Source: an uncultured Prevotella sp. (lineage in GTDB: Bacteria > Bacteroidota > Bacteroidia > Bacteroidales > Bacteroidaceae). Taken from it: DNA of 64,000 nucleotides. Under the pieces are notes generated by a model that was not told the DNA's origin, searched no databases, and saw nothing but the letters and a program-made list of their open reading frames with translations. Positions 25,863 to 34,292 of this stretch are shown piece by piece (the first letter of the stretch is position 1; each line of letters begins with the position of its first letter). The stretch lies in the NCBI GenBank assembly GCA_905198745.1, contig CAJKDU010000009.1, forward strand, positions 1-64,000, given 5' to 3'. A program made the translations under genes and the position numbers.

Positions 25863-26003
25863 ATGAGTGAAAAAAGTAAAGCAAACCGCGCACGTCGCGA
25901 AGCAAGAGAGGAAAAGCAAGGCAAGCAGATTGTCAAGTGGATATTTGGTGTGCTCATCGTTCTTGCCATAGCCTACGCCGTGATGTTCTCTGCCATGCAG
26001 TAA
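25863..26003 (+). CDS. 46-aa single-span membrane protein, hypothetical
   Basis: Begins MSEKSKANRARREARE, a very basic N-terminus, followed by one hydrophobic helix (about residues 23-42). It lies 32 bp after prfB and 11 bp before the CYTH gene, in the same direction. Topology by the positive-inside rule: N-terminus in the cytoplasm. I do not recognise a function. Confidence 0.65.
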   Translation: MSEKSKANRARREAREEKQGKQIVKWIFGVLIVLAIAYAVMFSAMQ

Positions 26004-26014
26004 GATAATGTGAG

Positions 26015-26509
26015 ATGAGTGGATTGGAGATTGAACGCAAGTTTCTCGTGAAAAAGGGCGATTCCTACAAGCGCGAGGCATATGCCAGTAGCCGCATACG
26101 GCAGGGGGATTTCGCAGCCGTCAACACCGTGCGTGTCCGCATTCGCGACGACAAGGCCTATTTGACAATCAAGGGCCCTTCCCGCACTGGACTTTCGCGC
26201 TACGAGTTTGAAAAGGAGATTACACTCGATGAGGCCAATCACTTGATGGAACTCTGTGAGCCGGGCGTGATAGACAAGACACGCTATCTCGTGAAGTGTG
26301 GAAACCATGTCTTTGAAGTAGACGAGTTCTATGGCGACAACCAGGGACTGGTCATGGCAGAGGTGGAGCTCGGCAGCGAAGACGAAACCTTTGAGAAGCC
26401 CGACTTTATCGGCATGGAGGTGACGGGCGACCGCCGTTTCTACAACAAGCACATGCGCGGCAATCCGTTCAGTGCTTGGCGAGATACCTTGCCACAAGAA
26501 TACCGATGA
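26015..26509 (+). CDS. CYTH-domain (triphosphate tunnel) protein
   Basis: 164 aa, a single CYTH domain. The N-terminal LEIERKFLV matches the ExExK signature, and acidic/basic strand pairs VRVRIRDDKAYLTIKGP and RYEFEKEI follow. Family members hydrolyse tripolyphosphate or thiamine triphosphate; there is no evidence here for adenylate cyclase. Its 3' end overlaps the convergent VanZ-like gene by 41 bp. Confidence 0.88.
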   Translation: MSGLEIERKFLVKKGDSYKREAYASSRIRQGDFAAVNTVRVRIRDDKAYLTIKGPSRTGLSRYEFEKEITLDEANHLMELCEPGVIDKTRYLVKCGNHVFEVDEFYGDNQGLVMAEVELGSEDETFEKPDFIGMEVTGDRRFYNKHMRGNPFSAWRDTLPQEYR

Positions 26510-26861
26510 TGAAGGTCAGAGTGGCGCCTGTTGAGTTGGCGGCGAAGTCCAACCAGTCACCACTGCGTCTACCTCCTGTGCAATAAGCTTGCAGCAGTTC
26601 TATCACACCGCTCATTACGACAGGAAGAAACCAAGCGAACACCAGCAAATGCCTGATGTTCGCTTTTTTGTGTCTACGTAGATATTCCGTCCACATCACG
26701 CCGCAAGTGCCTGCATACATGACAATGTGTACCCACTTGTCAATAAACCGAACGTTGTCGAGCGGTGTCTTGGGCATGTTGCAGAAGCACAGCACCCAGA
26801 TGATGCAGATGCATATCACGGTGAGCGGATATTGCCTTATCTTTTGCTTGATATAAGTCAT
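26469..26861 (-). CDS. VanZ-like membrane protein
   Basis: 130 aa with about four membrane segments. The segments KTPLDNVRFIDKWVHIVMYAG and SGVIELLQAYCTGGRRSGDWLDFAANSTGA match the VanZ-like family, conserved Glu and Asp included. Function of the family is uncertain; VanZ itself confers low-level teicoplanin resistance. Nothing nearby suggests a glycopeptide resistance cluster. Convergent with the CYTH gene and divergent from the sodium symporter pair. Confidence 0.85.
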   Translation of the reverse strand: MTYIKQKIRQYPLTVICICIIWVLCFCNMPKTPLDNVRFIDKWVHIVMYAGTCGVMWTEYLRRHKKANIRHLLVFAWFLPVVMSGVIELLQAYCTGGRRSGDWLDFAANSTGATLTFIIGILVARYLAKH

Positions 26862-26890
26862 AATCTATGTGTTGGGGTTTAAAACTTATG

Positions 26891-26950
26891 CAAAATTATA
26901 CAAAATTCTTGCAGTCGGGCGCTTTGGAAGAATATTTTTTTATACTTTTG
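26891..26950. promoter_or_regulatory. Divergent promoters for VanZ-like gene and first symporter
   Basis: Minus-strand TAATTTTG at 26891-26898 lies 30 bp before the VanZ-like ATG. Plus-strand TACTTTTG at 26943-26950 lies 43 bp before the symporter ATG, with TTTG at 26923-26926 (spacing 16, slightly short). Confidence 0.55.
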
Positions 26951-26993
26951 CACATTGTAACTCAAATTAGAAAAGAGATAACAATTTATAGCT

Positions 26994-28355
26994 ATGACAC
27001 AGATAGAAAGAGCTAACTTTGGAAGCAAGCTCGGAATGATACTTGCAACTGCCGGTTCAGCAGTAGGATTGGGCAATGTTTGGCGTTTCCCCTACATGAC
27101 AGGACAAAACGGCGGTGCCGCCTTCATCATTGTTTATGTTGCCTGCGTACTTCTTTTGGGCATCCCATGCATGATTAGTGAATTTATTGTGGGCAGGCGA
27201 GGTGCTGCCAACACGGCGCGAGCCTATTCCAATCTGGCCGGCGGCAAGGCATGGAAATACATTGGATATATGAGTGTGCTCACAGGCTTCCTTATTACGG
27301 GCTATTATGCCGTGGTGTCGGGTTGGTGTCTGCAGTATATCTTTGCCTCCGTGTGTGGTCATCTGTCCGGTTCTCCCCAATACCTGTCAGACTATTTCAC
27401 CGATTTCGAAACCTCACCACTGCGCCCGATTTTCTGGCTGGTAGTGATAGTGACTATTACTCACCTTGTGATTATCCATGGTGTGCGCAACGGCATCGAA
27501 CGCATTTCCAAGATGCTTATGCCTGCCTTGTTTGTCTTATTGTTGGTCATAGTGGTATGTTCTTGCCTGTTGCCTGATGCGGGCAAAGGCATAGCCTTCC
27601 TCTTTAAGCCGGATTTTAATAAGGTCGACAGCAATGTTTTCCTCAGTGCTTTAGGTCAGTCTTTTTACTCCTTGAGCATCGGTATGGGCTGTGTGTGTAC
27701 CTACGCCTCCTATTTCAGCCGTCAGACCAATCTCACAACATCGGCCTTACAGATCAGTGTGCTCGATTCGTTGGTGGCTATCCTTGCCGGTTTAGCCATT
27801 TTCCCTGCAGCCTTCTCGGTGGGTGTAAACCCTGATAGTGGTCCGTCGCTGGTGTTCATCACGCTGCCCAACGTCTTTCAGCAGGCTTTCGGCACCATAC
27901 CTTTAGTGGGCTATGTAGTTGGCTTGGTGTTCTATGCTTTGCTTTCCTTGGCAGCGTTGACATCTCTTATATCGTTACATGAAGTGAGCACGGCATTCCT
28001 TTGCGAGGAAATGAAAATTTCCCGCAAGAAAGCCGCCACGTTCATCTCTTTGGCTGTTTGTGTAATTGGCACTTTTTGTTCCATGTCTTTGGGCGATTGG
28101 ACTTTCCTTTCTGTCGGTGGCAAGAGGCTGTTTGACGTGTTCGATTTCGTCACCGGCCAGATATTCCTCCCGTTGGGCGGTTTCTTCACCTGCCTGTTTG
28201 TCGGTTGGTATCTGCCCAAGAAACTCCTGCACGACGAGTTCACCAATTGGGGAACCTTGAAAGGTTCCGTATTCACGGCTTGGCTTTTCTGTGTGCGATA
28301 CGTCTGCCCTCTATGTATCCTTGCCATTTTCCTTCACCAGTTTGGAATCATTTAA
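26994..28355 (+). CDS. NSS-family sodium-dependent transporter, copy 1
   Basis: 453 aa, about 11-12 membrane segments. The first helix carries the family signature ATAGSAVGLGNVWRFPY, with the sodium- and substrate-site unwound GLGN region, followed by QNGGAAF. Neurotransmitter:sodium symporter family, LeuT fold; bacterial members import amino acids such as tryptophan, tyrosine or leucine. Substrate cannot be assigned. It is followed after 10 bp by a close paralogue. Confidence 0.93.
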   Translation: MTQIERANFGSKLGMILATAGSAVGLGNVWRFPYMTGQNGGAAFIIVYVACVLLLGIPCMISEFIVGRRGAANTARAYSNLAGGKAWKYIGYMSVLTGFLITGYYAVVSGWCLQYIFASVCGHLSGSPQYLSDYFTDFETSPLRPIFWLVVIVTITHLVIIHGVRNGIERISKMLMPALFVLLLVIVVCSCLLPDAGKGIAFLFKPDFNKVDSNVFLSALGQSFYSLSIGMGCVCTYASYFSRQTNLTTSALQISVLDSLVAILAGLAIFPAAFSVGVNPDSGPSLVFITLPNVFQQAFGTIPLVGYVVGLVFYALLSLAALTSLISLHEVSTAFLCEEMKISRKKAATFISLAVCVIGTFCSMSLGDWTFLSVGGKRLFDVFDFVTGQIFLPLGGFFTCLFVGWYLPKKLLHDEFTNWGTLKGSVFTAWLFCVRYVCPLCILAIFLHQFGII

Positions 28356-28365
28356 TCAATACGAT

Positions 28366-29718
28366 ATGAGCGAAAGAGCGAAGTTTGGAAAGCTGGGCGT
28401 CATTCTTGCCACGGCAGGTTCTGCCGTAGGCTTGGGCAATATATGGCGCTTTCCCTATATGGCGGGTGAGAATGGCGGAGCGGCCTTCATTCTCATCTAT
28501 CTTGTTTGTGTGTTGATGCTTGGTGTGCCGGGCATGATTGCCGAGTTTATTGTTGGTCGTCATTCCTCGTCCAATGCAGCCCGTGCCTACCGCGCATTGT
28601 CGGGCGGCAAGCCTTGGGCGGTTATAGGCTATATGGGTATGATTACATCCATGGTTATTTTGGGCTTCTATGCCGTAGTAGCCGGTTGGTGCCTGCAATA
28701 TCTTTATGCATCGATAACCATGCAGGTGGAAGGCACTGTCGAGCAGGTGGCCGACTACTTCACAGCTTTCTCCTCGTCTCTTTTCAGCCCTCTGGTTTGG
28801 GGCGTCGGCTTTGTCGTGCTCACCCATTTCGTGGTGGCACGTGGCGTAAGGAGCGGCATTGAGAAAGCCTCCAACTTTCTGATGCCCACGCTCTTTGTCC
28901 TGCTCATCATTATCGTGTGTGCTTCGTGCATGCTTCCCAATGCCGTGAAAGGTATAGAGTTTCTTTTCAAGCCCGATTTCAGCAAGGTTACGGGAAACGT
29001 TTTCCTGGAGGCTTTGGGACAGGCCTTCTTCTCGCTCAGCTTGGGCACGGCCTGTCTTTGCACGTATGCTTCCTATTTCAGTCGTCAGACCAACCTGCTG
29101 AAATCTTCCATACAGATAGCTCTGCTTGATTCAGTCATAGCCATTTTGGCAGGACTGATGATTTTCCCGGCAGCTTTCTCTGTGGGTGTTAATCCCGACA
29201 GTGGTCCTAAATTGATATTCATCACTCTTCCGGCAGTCTTCCAACAGGCTTTTGGTTCCATGCCATTGGTGGGTTACGTCATCTCCATCCTCTTCTATGC
29301 ATTACTTTCATTAGCTGCTCTGACATCAACTATATCCATGCATGAGATAGGTACGGCGTTTTTTCAGGAAGAGTTCAAACTTTCCCGTTCAGCGGCAGCG
29401 TGGATTGTAACGGTGTCTTGCAGTGTGGTCACGGTGTTCAGTTCGCTGTCTTCGGGCGCATGTCCGGGCTTGCAACTGTTTGGCATGTCGTTCATGGAGT
29501 TTTGCGATTATCTAACTGCGCAGATTTCTTTGCCTCTTGGCGGCTTCCTTACCTGTCTGCTTATCGGATGGTATGTGCCGCAAAAACTGGTACGCGACGA
29601 ATACACAAACTGGGGTACTCTGCCTGCCACGACTTACAAGTTTTGGCTTTTTCTTGTCCGTGTGGTGTGCCCTGTGTGTATAGCGGTGATTTTCCTGCAT
29701 CAGTTAGGCCTGTTCTAA
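28366..29718 (+). CDS. NSS-family sodium-dependent transporter, copy 2
   Basis: 450 aa from the ATG at 28366 (MSERAKFGKLGV); a longer frame from 28291 would overlap copy 1. Same LeuT-type architecture, signature ATAGSAVGLGNIWRFPYMAGENGGAAF. It is clearly a tandem duplicate of copy 1: long stretches such as FPAAFSVGVNPDSGP are identical. Differences in helices 3 and 8 may change substrate preference. The helix-hairpin-helix gene follows at 16 bp. Confidence 0.93.
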   Translation: MSERAKFGKLGVILATAGSAVGLGNIWRFPYMAGENGGAAFILIYLVCVLMLGVPGMIAEFIVGRHSSSNAARAYRALSGGKPWAVIGYMGMITSMVILGFYAVVAGWCLQYLYASITMQVEGTVEQVADYFTAFSSSLFSPLVWGVGFVVLTHFVVARGVRSGIEKASNFLMPTLFVLLIIIVCASCMLPNAVKGIEFLFKPDFSKVTGNVFLEALGQAFFSLSLGTACLCTYASYFSRQTNLLKSSIQIALLDSVIAILAGLMIFPAAFSVGVNPDSGPKLIFITLPAVFQQAFGSMPLVGYVISILFYALLSLAALTSTISMHEIGTAFFQEEFKLSRSAAAWIVTVSCSVVTVFSSLSSGACPGLQLFGMSFMEFCDYLTAQISLPLGGFLTCLLIGWYVPQKLVRDEYTNWGTLPATTYKFWLFLVRVVCPVCIAVIFLHQLGLF

Positions 29719-29734
29719 AAAACTTTAGGAGATT

Positions 29735-30634
29735 ATGGATGAACGTTCTTTCGGCTTTCTTCGCGACGATCGCAGGGTTTTGGTGGCTGTCCTCATATTC
29801 GTTATCATTGGTGGTGGCGTGTTCTTTTTTGTCGGAACCAGGCTTTCGGTCACAGGCGAGAATGACAGTACCGACTCTATCATGCTTGACAATGAATGGA
29901 AAAAGAAACGCTCTGAAACTTCAGACACGTATTATCGGGTAGCAGAACGAAACGTGGAGCGATTTGCTTTCGACCCTAATACTGCCGACAGCACACAACT
30001 ATTGAGGTTGGGCTTGCAACCTTGGCAGGTGCGCAATATCTATCGCTATCGGGCCAAGGGTGGCGTCTATCGCAAGCCTTCAGACTTTGCACGCCTTTAC
30101 GGACTTACAGTCAAGCAGTATCGCGAACTTGAACCTTATATCCATATCAGTGACGACTATCGCCCTGCAGCCGAAGTATATGCTTCTTCCGATGTACCTA
30201 CAGTCTATCATCGTGACACGGTGCTCTATCCCATCAAGCTTGAAAAAGGGCAGCAAATAGACCTTTGTAATGCCGATACGACTCAGCTGAAGAAAGTGCC
30301 AGGCATTGGCAGTGCTTGGGCAAGGGCAGTTGTCAACTATGGACATCGTCTTGGCGGCTATTGTAGAGTGGGGCAGTTGCTGGAAATAGAAGGCTTTCCA
30401 GAATCGTCATTGCCTTATTTCAAGATTGTCCGTCCACACGTGAATAAACTTTCTGTCAACAAATTGACGGTTTCAAAGCTCCGTCAGCACCCCTATATCA
30501 ACTTCTATCAGGCGCGTGCCATTGTTGATCATGTGCGCAAAAACGGTCCCTTGAAAGACATTCGCGAACTTTCGCTTCTTCCGGAATTTCCCGAATCCCA
30601 GCTTTCACGTCTTGCCCCTTATCTTGAATATTAG
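29735..30634 (+). CDS. Membrane-anchored ComEA-like helix-hairpin-helix protein
   Basis: 299 aa. One N-terminal membrane segment (about 15-35), then three helix-hairpin-helix modules: FDPNTADSTQLLRLGLQPWQ (about 80), LCNADTTQLKKVPGIGSAW (about 177) and LTVSKLRQHPYINFYQARAI (about 245). HhH modules bind DNA backbone; ComEA uses them to pull in DNA during transformation. Other competence genes are not in the window, so DNA uptake is a possibility only. Confidence 0.85.
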   Translation: MDERSFGFLRDDRRVLVAVLIFVIIGGGVFFFVGTRLSVTGENDSTDSIMLDNEWKKKRSETSDTYYRVAERNVERFAFDPNTADSTQLLRLGLQPWQVRNIYRYRAKGGVYRKPSDFARLYGLTVKQYRELEPYIHISDDYRPAAEVYASSDVPTVYHRDTVLYPIKLEKGQQIDLCNADTTQLKKVPGIGSAWARAVVNYGHRLGGYCRVGQLLEIEGFPESSLPYFKIVRPHVNKLSVNKLTVSKLRQHPYINFYQARAIVDHVRKNGPLKDIRELSLLPEFPESQLSRLAPYLEY

Positions 30635-30690
30635 CCAATGAACGTTTGCAGGTAGCGCAATTTCCACAAACCGACATGTGGGAAAAGAAA

Positions 30691-30727
30691 AAAGGCCAAC
30701 TCATCACTTGCGTGTGAATTGACCTTT
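30691..30727. terminator. Probable bidirectional terminator between HhH gene and tRNA-Pro
   Basis: AAAGGCCAACTCA pairs with TGAATTGACCTTT with two internal mismatches and a 10-nt loop. It lies about 60 bp after the HhH stop and about 10 bp beyond the tRNA-Pro 3' end. Confidence 0.6.
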
Positions 30728-30734
30728 GCAATAG

Positions 30735-30807
30735 TCGGGATGACCGGACTCGAACTGGCGACCCCTACGTCCCGAACGTAGTGCGCTACCAACTGCGCTA
30801 CATCCCG
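30735..30807 (-). tRNA. tRNA-Pro (anticodon CGG)
   Basis: 73 nt cloverleaf on the minus strand. The acceptor stem CGGGATG pairs with CATCCCG, discriminator A. Anticodon stem CTACG/CGTAG encloses loop TTCGGGA, anticodon CGG. T arm contains GTTCGAGTC. CCA is not encoded (CTA follows the discriminator). It reads CCG codons. Confidence 0.96.
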
Positions 30808-30817
30808 ATTGCGGTTG

Positions 30818-30916
30818 CAAAGGTACAACAAATCGGAGACAAAACAAAAAAGAAACGATTATTTTTGAAGAAAAGTTGCGAAAAAGTTGCGGGATAAATA
30901 AAAAAGCACTACCTTT
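30818..30916. promoter_or_regulatory. Divergent tRNA promoters
   Basis: For tRNA-Pro: minus-strand TACCTTTG at 30818-30825, with a TTG exactly 19 nt further upstream. For tRNA-Phe: TACCTTTG at 30909-30916 with TTG at 30887-30889, also 19 nt away. Both match the Bacteroidetes -33/-7 consensus and are the clearest promoters in the window. Confidence 0.85.
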
Positions 30917-30943
30917 GCACCCGCAATTCAGCAACAAACAAGT

Positions 30944-31017
30944 TGGTGCCATAGCTCAGTTGGTAGAGCAAAGGACTGAAAATCCTTGTGTCCCCGGTTC
31001 GATTCCTGGTGGTACCA
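30944..31017 (+). tRNA. tRNA-Phe (anticodon GAA)
   Basis: 74 nt. Acceptor GGTGCCA pairs with TGGTACC (one G-T pair), discriminator A; D-arm GCTCAGTTGGTAGAGC; anticodon stem AGGAC/ATCCT region with loop containing GAA; T arm GGTTCGATTCC. CCA is not encoded. Confidence 0.96.
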
Positions 31018-31025
31018 CACAAACG

Positions 31026-31060
31026 AAGGAACTTCTCTTTATCGAGTGGTTCCTTTTTTT
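31026..31060 (+). terminator. Terminator of tRNA-Phe
   Basis: AAGGAAC (31026) pairs with GTTCCTT (31049-31055), ending in a run of seven T. It starts 9 bp after the tRNA. Confidence 0.8.
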
Positions 31061-31128
31061 GTTGCTTTATTTTATGGATAAGCATGTTCGTTTTGTACTT
31101 CTATTTCCAATGTTCGGATAATAATCAT

Positions 31129-31136
31129 TACCTTTG
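31129..31136 (+). promoter_or_regulatory. Probable -7 element before the secreted 400-aa protein
   Basis: TACCTTTG fits TAnnTTTG and lies 19 bp before the ATG at 31156. Confidence 0.6.
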
Positions 31137-31155
31137 CACTCCCAATAAGATTATT

Positions 31156-32358
31156 ATGAAGAAGAGTAAAATGCTTTTAGTGGCGTTTTCCGTGTTTTCC
31201 GCCAGTATGAATTTGAGGGCACAGAATGACGATGACAACGTGGTACTGCGCCCTCGGGCTGACGAGCAGACCACGGTGGTGAGAGAGCGGAATGTTGAAG
31301 AGAAACCCTCTCCCGTGATTTCCCAGTTCCATAGGCTCTCGTTTCAAGGTGTTTCCATGGCTTACGGTGCCGATCCTTTTGCCCGGAAACTTATCGCCAA
31401 AGGCCTGAAGGTGAAGAAGGACTTGTATGATAACAGATATTGTTTCACCGGCTCAATTGCCGGTCAGAAGGACTATTTCGTGAGCGTATGGTATGATGAG
31501 AAGGGAAAAGACATTCGTGAAATTAGTGCTCTTCATGTTTACGACAGTTATCTGGAAGCGTCTAAACCATGTGAAACCATGATGTCGAACCTGCGTAAGG
31601 CGTATCCCCATTCGGTTGAAAGCATTACTCATACGGAATTTGAAAATGGGAACATCGAGCACAGATTGAGTTTAAAGGTTCTTTCTTCGGATGGAAAGTA
31701 TAATTTGGGCTCCGTCTATTATGTGCTCACTCAACCTAAGACGGATGGTGCAACAACTGTTCGTGTGGTGTACAAGGATTCTTACGTGAGTACTCATCTG
31801 GATGGCGTGGACTACGGACTGCTTGACATTTCTTCCATCATGAAGTCCTATTTCGATCATTGCCTTATGTTCGTTGACGACAGCAGCGTGGATTTCGAAA
31901 TTGTCAAGGGTGACAAAAAAGCAAGGGTCAGTGCGACAGGAGATGATAGAGAACAAATCCTCAAGTGCATATTTCGTGACACCGACTATAAAAATGCCAT
32001 CGCCCGATTGCAGAACTATCTTGGCGGATTGCCTGTCTTCGGCAAGTATTTCACGCTCGGCACATCTTATTGCTTTGATCATCCCGAGCTCTATCCGGGT
32101 GGAAAGAACATGCTTCAGCAACTCAAGTCACGACAGCTTGCTGCACAGCGCAAGGACTACAACATCAGTGACTTCCTGATGGAAAAGATTTTCACCAAGG
32201 AGGAATTGGAATATCTGAATGCTTACGGAAGTTATAAGTTCTTGCGCAACAGTCTTCCCGCCATATTCGGGGCTGTCGGAGGCAATGGCTCTACACAGTG
32301 GGGAGGCTTGAACGATGCCCAAAAGGCAGTTATTCATGAGCATGACAATGCCCGCTAA
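31156..32358 (+). CDS. Secreted protein of unknown function
   Basis: 400 aa from the ATG at 31156. Signal peptide about 1-23 (KKSKMLLVAFSVFSASMNLRAQ, cleaved after Ala). The mature part starts with an acidic stretch NDDDN and then mixes beta-rich segments (residues about 50-260) with a helical C-terminal third. I recognise no enzyme motif. It has its own promoter and a very strong terminator, so it is a single-gene unit. A longer frame from 30988 would overlap tRNA-Phe and is rejected. Confidence 0.8.
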   Translation: MKKSKMLLVAFSVFSASMNLRAQNDDDNVVLRPRADEQTTVVRERNVEEKPSPVISQFHRLSFQGVSMAYGADPFARKLIAKGLKVKKDLYDNRYCFTGSIAGQKDYFVSVWYDEKGKDIREISALHVYDSYLEASKPCETMMSNLRKAYPHSVESITHTEFENGNIEHRLSLKVLSSDGKYNLGSVYYVLTQPKTDGATTVRVVYKDSYVSTHLDGVDYGLLDISSIMKSYFDHCLMFVDDSSVDFEIVKGDKKARVSATGDDREQILKCIFRDTDYKNAIARLQNYLGGLPVFGKYFTLGTSYCFDHPELYPGGKNMLQQLKSRQLAAQRKDYNISDFLMEKIFTKEELEYLNAYGSYKFLRNSLPAIFGAVGGNGSTQWGGLNDAQKAVIHEHDNAR

Positions 32359-32368
32359 TCAACTTCAA

Positions 32369-32423
32369 AAAACGCAAGAACGCCCGTCGATACGTTATCT
32401 GTCGACGGGCGTTCTTGCGTTTT
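32369..32423. terminator. Bidirectional terminator with 22-bp perfect stem
   Basis: Arms at 32369-32390 and 32402-32423 pair without a mismatch (core GCAAGAACGCCCGTCGA) around an 11-nt loop, with A- and T-rich ends on both sides. It separates two convergent genes (stops at 32358 and 32445). Confidence 0.95.
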
Positions 32424-32444
32424 AACCATCCTTTTCTCGTACTT

Positions 32445-33119
32445 TTACAGTTCAAACTCTTTGGTTACCAGTCCATCATAGCTCATGATGCTGATGACGA
32501 TGCGGTCGCCGGTGTTTAGTCCGGACAATGGAATACTGGCAAACATGCGGCTGCTGTAGTATTCCGGCACGTTGTTTTGCGCATGATAGAGACTGAGGTG
32601 ATATTCCTTACCGCCAGATTCAAGGTCTTCCACTTTGTCGCAGAAACATCCGAGAAGTTGACGGGAGTCCTGTTTGTCGGCCTGTCCGGTTTTGATGGCA
32701 AAGCCCAGATTGAGCCATTTCCTGTTGCTGCTCATCCAGACACTCTCAAACACCACAGGATCCATACGCTTCAGTGCCGTCCGGTTGTCGCTGGGATTGG
32801 TAGAAAATCTCAGCACCGGGACATTGCTTACGGTCACCACGTCTACCGTCTGTGCCTCGTCTGCCTTGTTGTAATAGACCAATGTGCGGTAGGTCGAATC
32901 GGCTTTTTCTGCCCATTCGCAGGTGTACCGGTGAGAAAACACCACCTTGTCGCCCTCGTCGGTAACGGCATAGTCCATTTGCTTCTGTGCCACCGTGTGC
33001 GCTTCAGTGAAGTCGGCACGCATATAGCTGAGGTCGCCGTCGCCATCATCGTAGGCATTGCGCTTGCAGCCGGCGAACATCAATGCGGCGGCAAGGACGG
33101 CAAGGAGGTGATTTTTCAT
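32445..33119 (-). CDS. NigD-like lipoprotein
   Basis: 224 aa. Lipoprotein signal: MKNHLLAVLAAALMFAGC, lipid attachment at Cys18. The mature part is beta-rich, with a C-terminal pattern (LNLGFAIKTGQ, YHLSLYHAQNN, ASIPLSG) resembling the NigD family of Bacteroidetes lipoproteins, whose function is unknown. Last gene of a five-gene minus-strand operon, 16 bp after the acyltransferase. The NigD assignment is by pattern memory only. Confidence 0.6.
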   Translation of the reverse strand: MKNHLLAVLAAALMFAGCKRNAYDDGDGDLSYMRADFTEAHTVAQKQMDYAVTDEGDKVVFSHRYTCEWAEKADSTYRTLVYYNKADEAQTVDVVTVSNVPVLRFSTNPSDNRTALKRMDPVVFESVWMSSNRKWLNLGFAIKTGQADKQDSRQLLGCFCDKVEDLESGGKEYHLSLYHAQNNVPEYYSSRMFASIPLSGLNTGDRIVISIMSYDGLVTKEFEL

Positions 33120-33135
33120 AAGCGTTTGGGTTTGG

Positions 33136-34284
33136 TTATTTCACTTGCAGAAAGTTTTTGCAAGGATTGGCATACATTTCCAACAACTGGTGGCGACAGA
33201 ACGCGTCATCCCGGTTGGGCAGGTCAATCATTTGCAGTCTGCTTTCTATGTATTTCTGGAAAGTCTGTTTCTCCTCTTCCGTATAGTGCTCGCTGAGGGC
33301 GCTGTCGCCGTTGATGAGGTCGAGCGCCACATAGTTGCCAGGGTATAGTTGGTAGCGGGCGAAGATTTCGTGGTCAATGTGCTCGGCTATGACATCGTAG
33401 ATTTCCGTTTTCGGTATGTCGGTACCGAGCTGCTCCAACCATTCGTCCATGCAAGGAGCGGCCTCGTAGTGTATGCGTCCCTTGTAGCCCATAATGCCGG
33501 TCTGCATGCTCACCACGTCGTCCATGGGCCCTTTCTTCCATCCCTCCACGTCGCGCTTGAGCTGCATTTCGCGCGCCTTGAGAAAGTCGCAAGGGTCGTA
33601 CTCGTAGGATATGGTGAGCGGAACGATGTGCAAGTCTTTCAGCCGGTCCACGATGCTTCCCTCTCCGCCGATGGTCATCATCTTGAGAATGGCAGGCTGC
33701 GTGTGGTCATTGGAGTCCTTGGCACGGCCTTCGCGTTGGGCTATCCACAGGTTTTCGTTCTTCTCGTTGATGGCATAGTGCATGTATTCCGACAGCCGCT
33801 TGCTTGCCATGAGCAGTTCGCGGATGGGAAGGTCACGCTCCACGATGAATGCTTTGTTCAGCCGCACCAGGTCTTTCACCCACGGAAGTTTCAGCAGGTT
33901 GTCGCCGATGGCAATCTCGCAGGTGGTTTCCCATCCGGCTTCGATGAGCAGCACGTCGAGTAAGGCAGAGTCGAGCACTATGTCGCGGTGGTTGCTCACG
34001 AAGGTGTAGCGCTTGTGCGTGTCGATAGCCTCGTGGCCGAAACTGATTCCTTTGCTTGCCTTCTGCAGCAAGTCCTTCAGAAAGGGGTAGCAGAAAGCCT
34101 TTTGGAAGTCTAGTAGCGTCTTGCAGCCGCGCATCTTGGTTTCCACCGCCTCGAGCGGCACGTTCGGGAACACGTGCTTTACCACACTCTGAAACTGCGG
34201 GTTGGCGAGCAGCCTGTCGCAGACCTCGGGCAATTCCTCTGGCTCGAACGGGCGGATACGGTTGTATTTCTCAGGTATAGCCAT
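33136..34284 (-). CDS. PlsC-like 1-acyl-glycerol-3-phosphate acyltransferase family protein
   Basis: 382 aa, longer than PlsC. The acyltransferase signature TFVSNHRDIVLDSALLD lies at about residues 90-105, followed by FIVERDLP and WIAQREGRAKD, which correspond to acyltransferase motifs II and III. Substrate unknown; possibly phospholipid or a modified lipid. Co-transcribed with ddl at 8 bp, which suggests an envelope role. Confidence 0.82.
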   Translation of the reverse strand: MAIPEKYNRIRPFEPEELPEVCDRLLANPQFQSVVKHVFPNVPLEAVETKMRGCKTLLDFQKAFCYPFLKDLLQKASKGISFGHEAIDTHKRYTFVSNHRDIVLDSALLDVLLIEAGWETTCEIAIGDNLLKLPWVKDLVRLNKAFIVERDLPIRELLMASKRLSEYMHYAINEKNENLWIAQREGRAKDSNDHTQPAILKMMTIGGEGSIVDRLKDLHIVPLTISYEYDPCDFLKAREMQLKRDVEGWKKGPMDDVVSMQTGIMGYKGRIHYEAAPCMDEWLEQLGTDIPKTEIYDVIAEHIDHEIFARYQLYPGNYVALDLINGDSALSEHYTEEEKQTFQKYIESRLQMIDLPNRDDAFCRHQLLEMYANPCKNFLQVK

Positions 34285-34292
34285 ACGCTTCT

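Noticed and set aside
26015..26509. Adenylate cyclase
   Set aside because: CYTH domain of the tripolyphosphatase type; no evidence of cyclase activity.
30988..31155. Extended N-terminus for the secreted 400-aa protein
   Set aside because: Would begin inside tRNA-Phe and hides the signal peptide.
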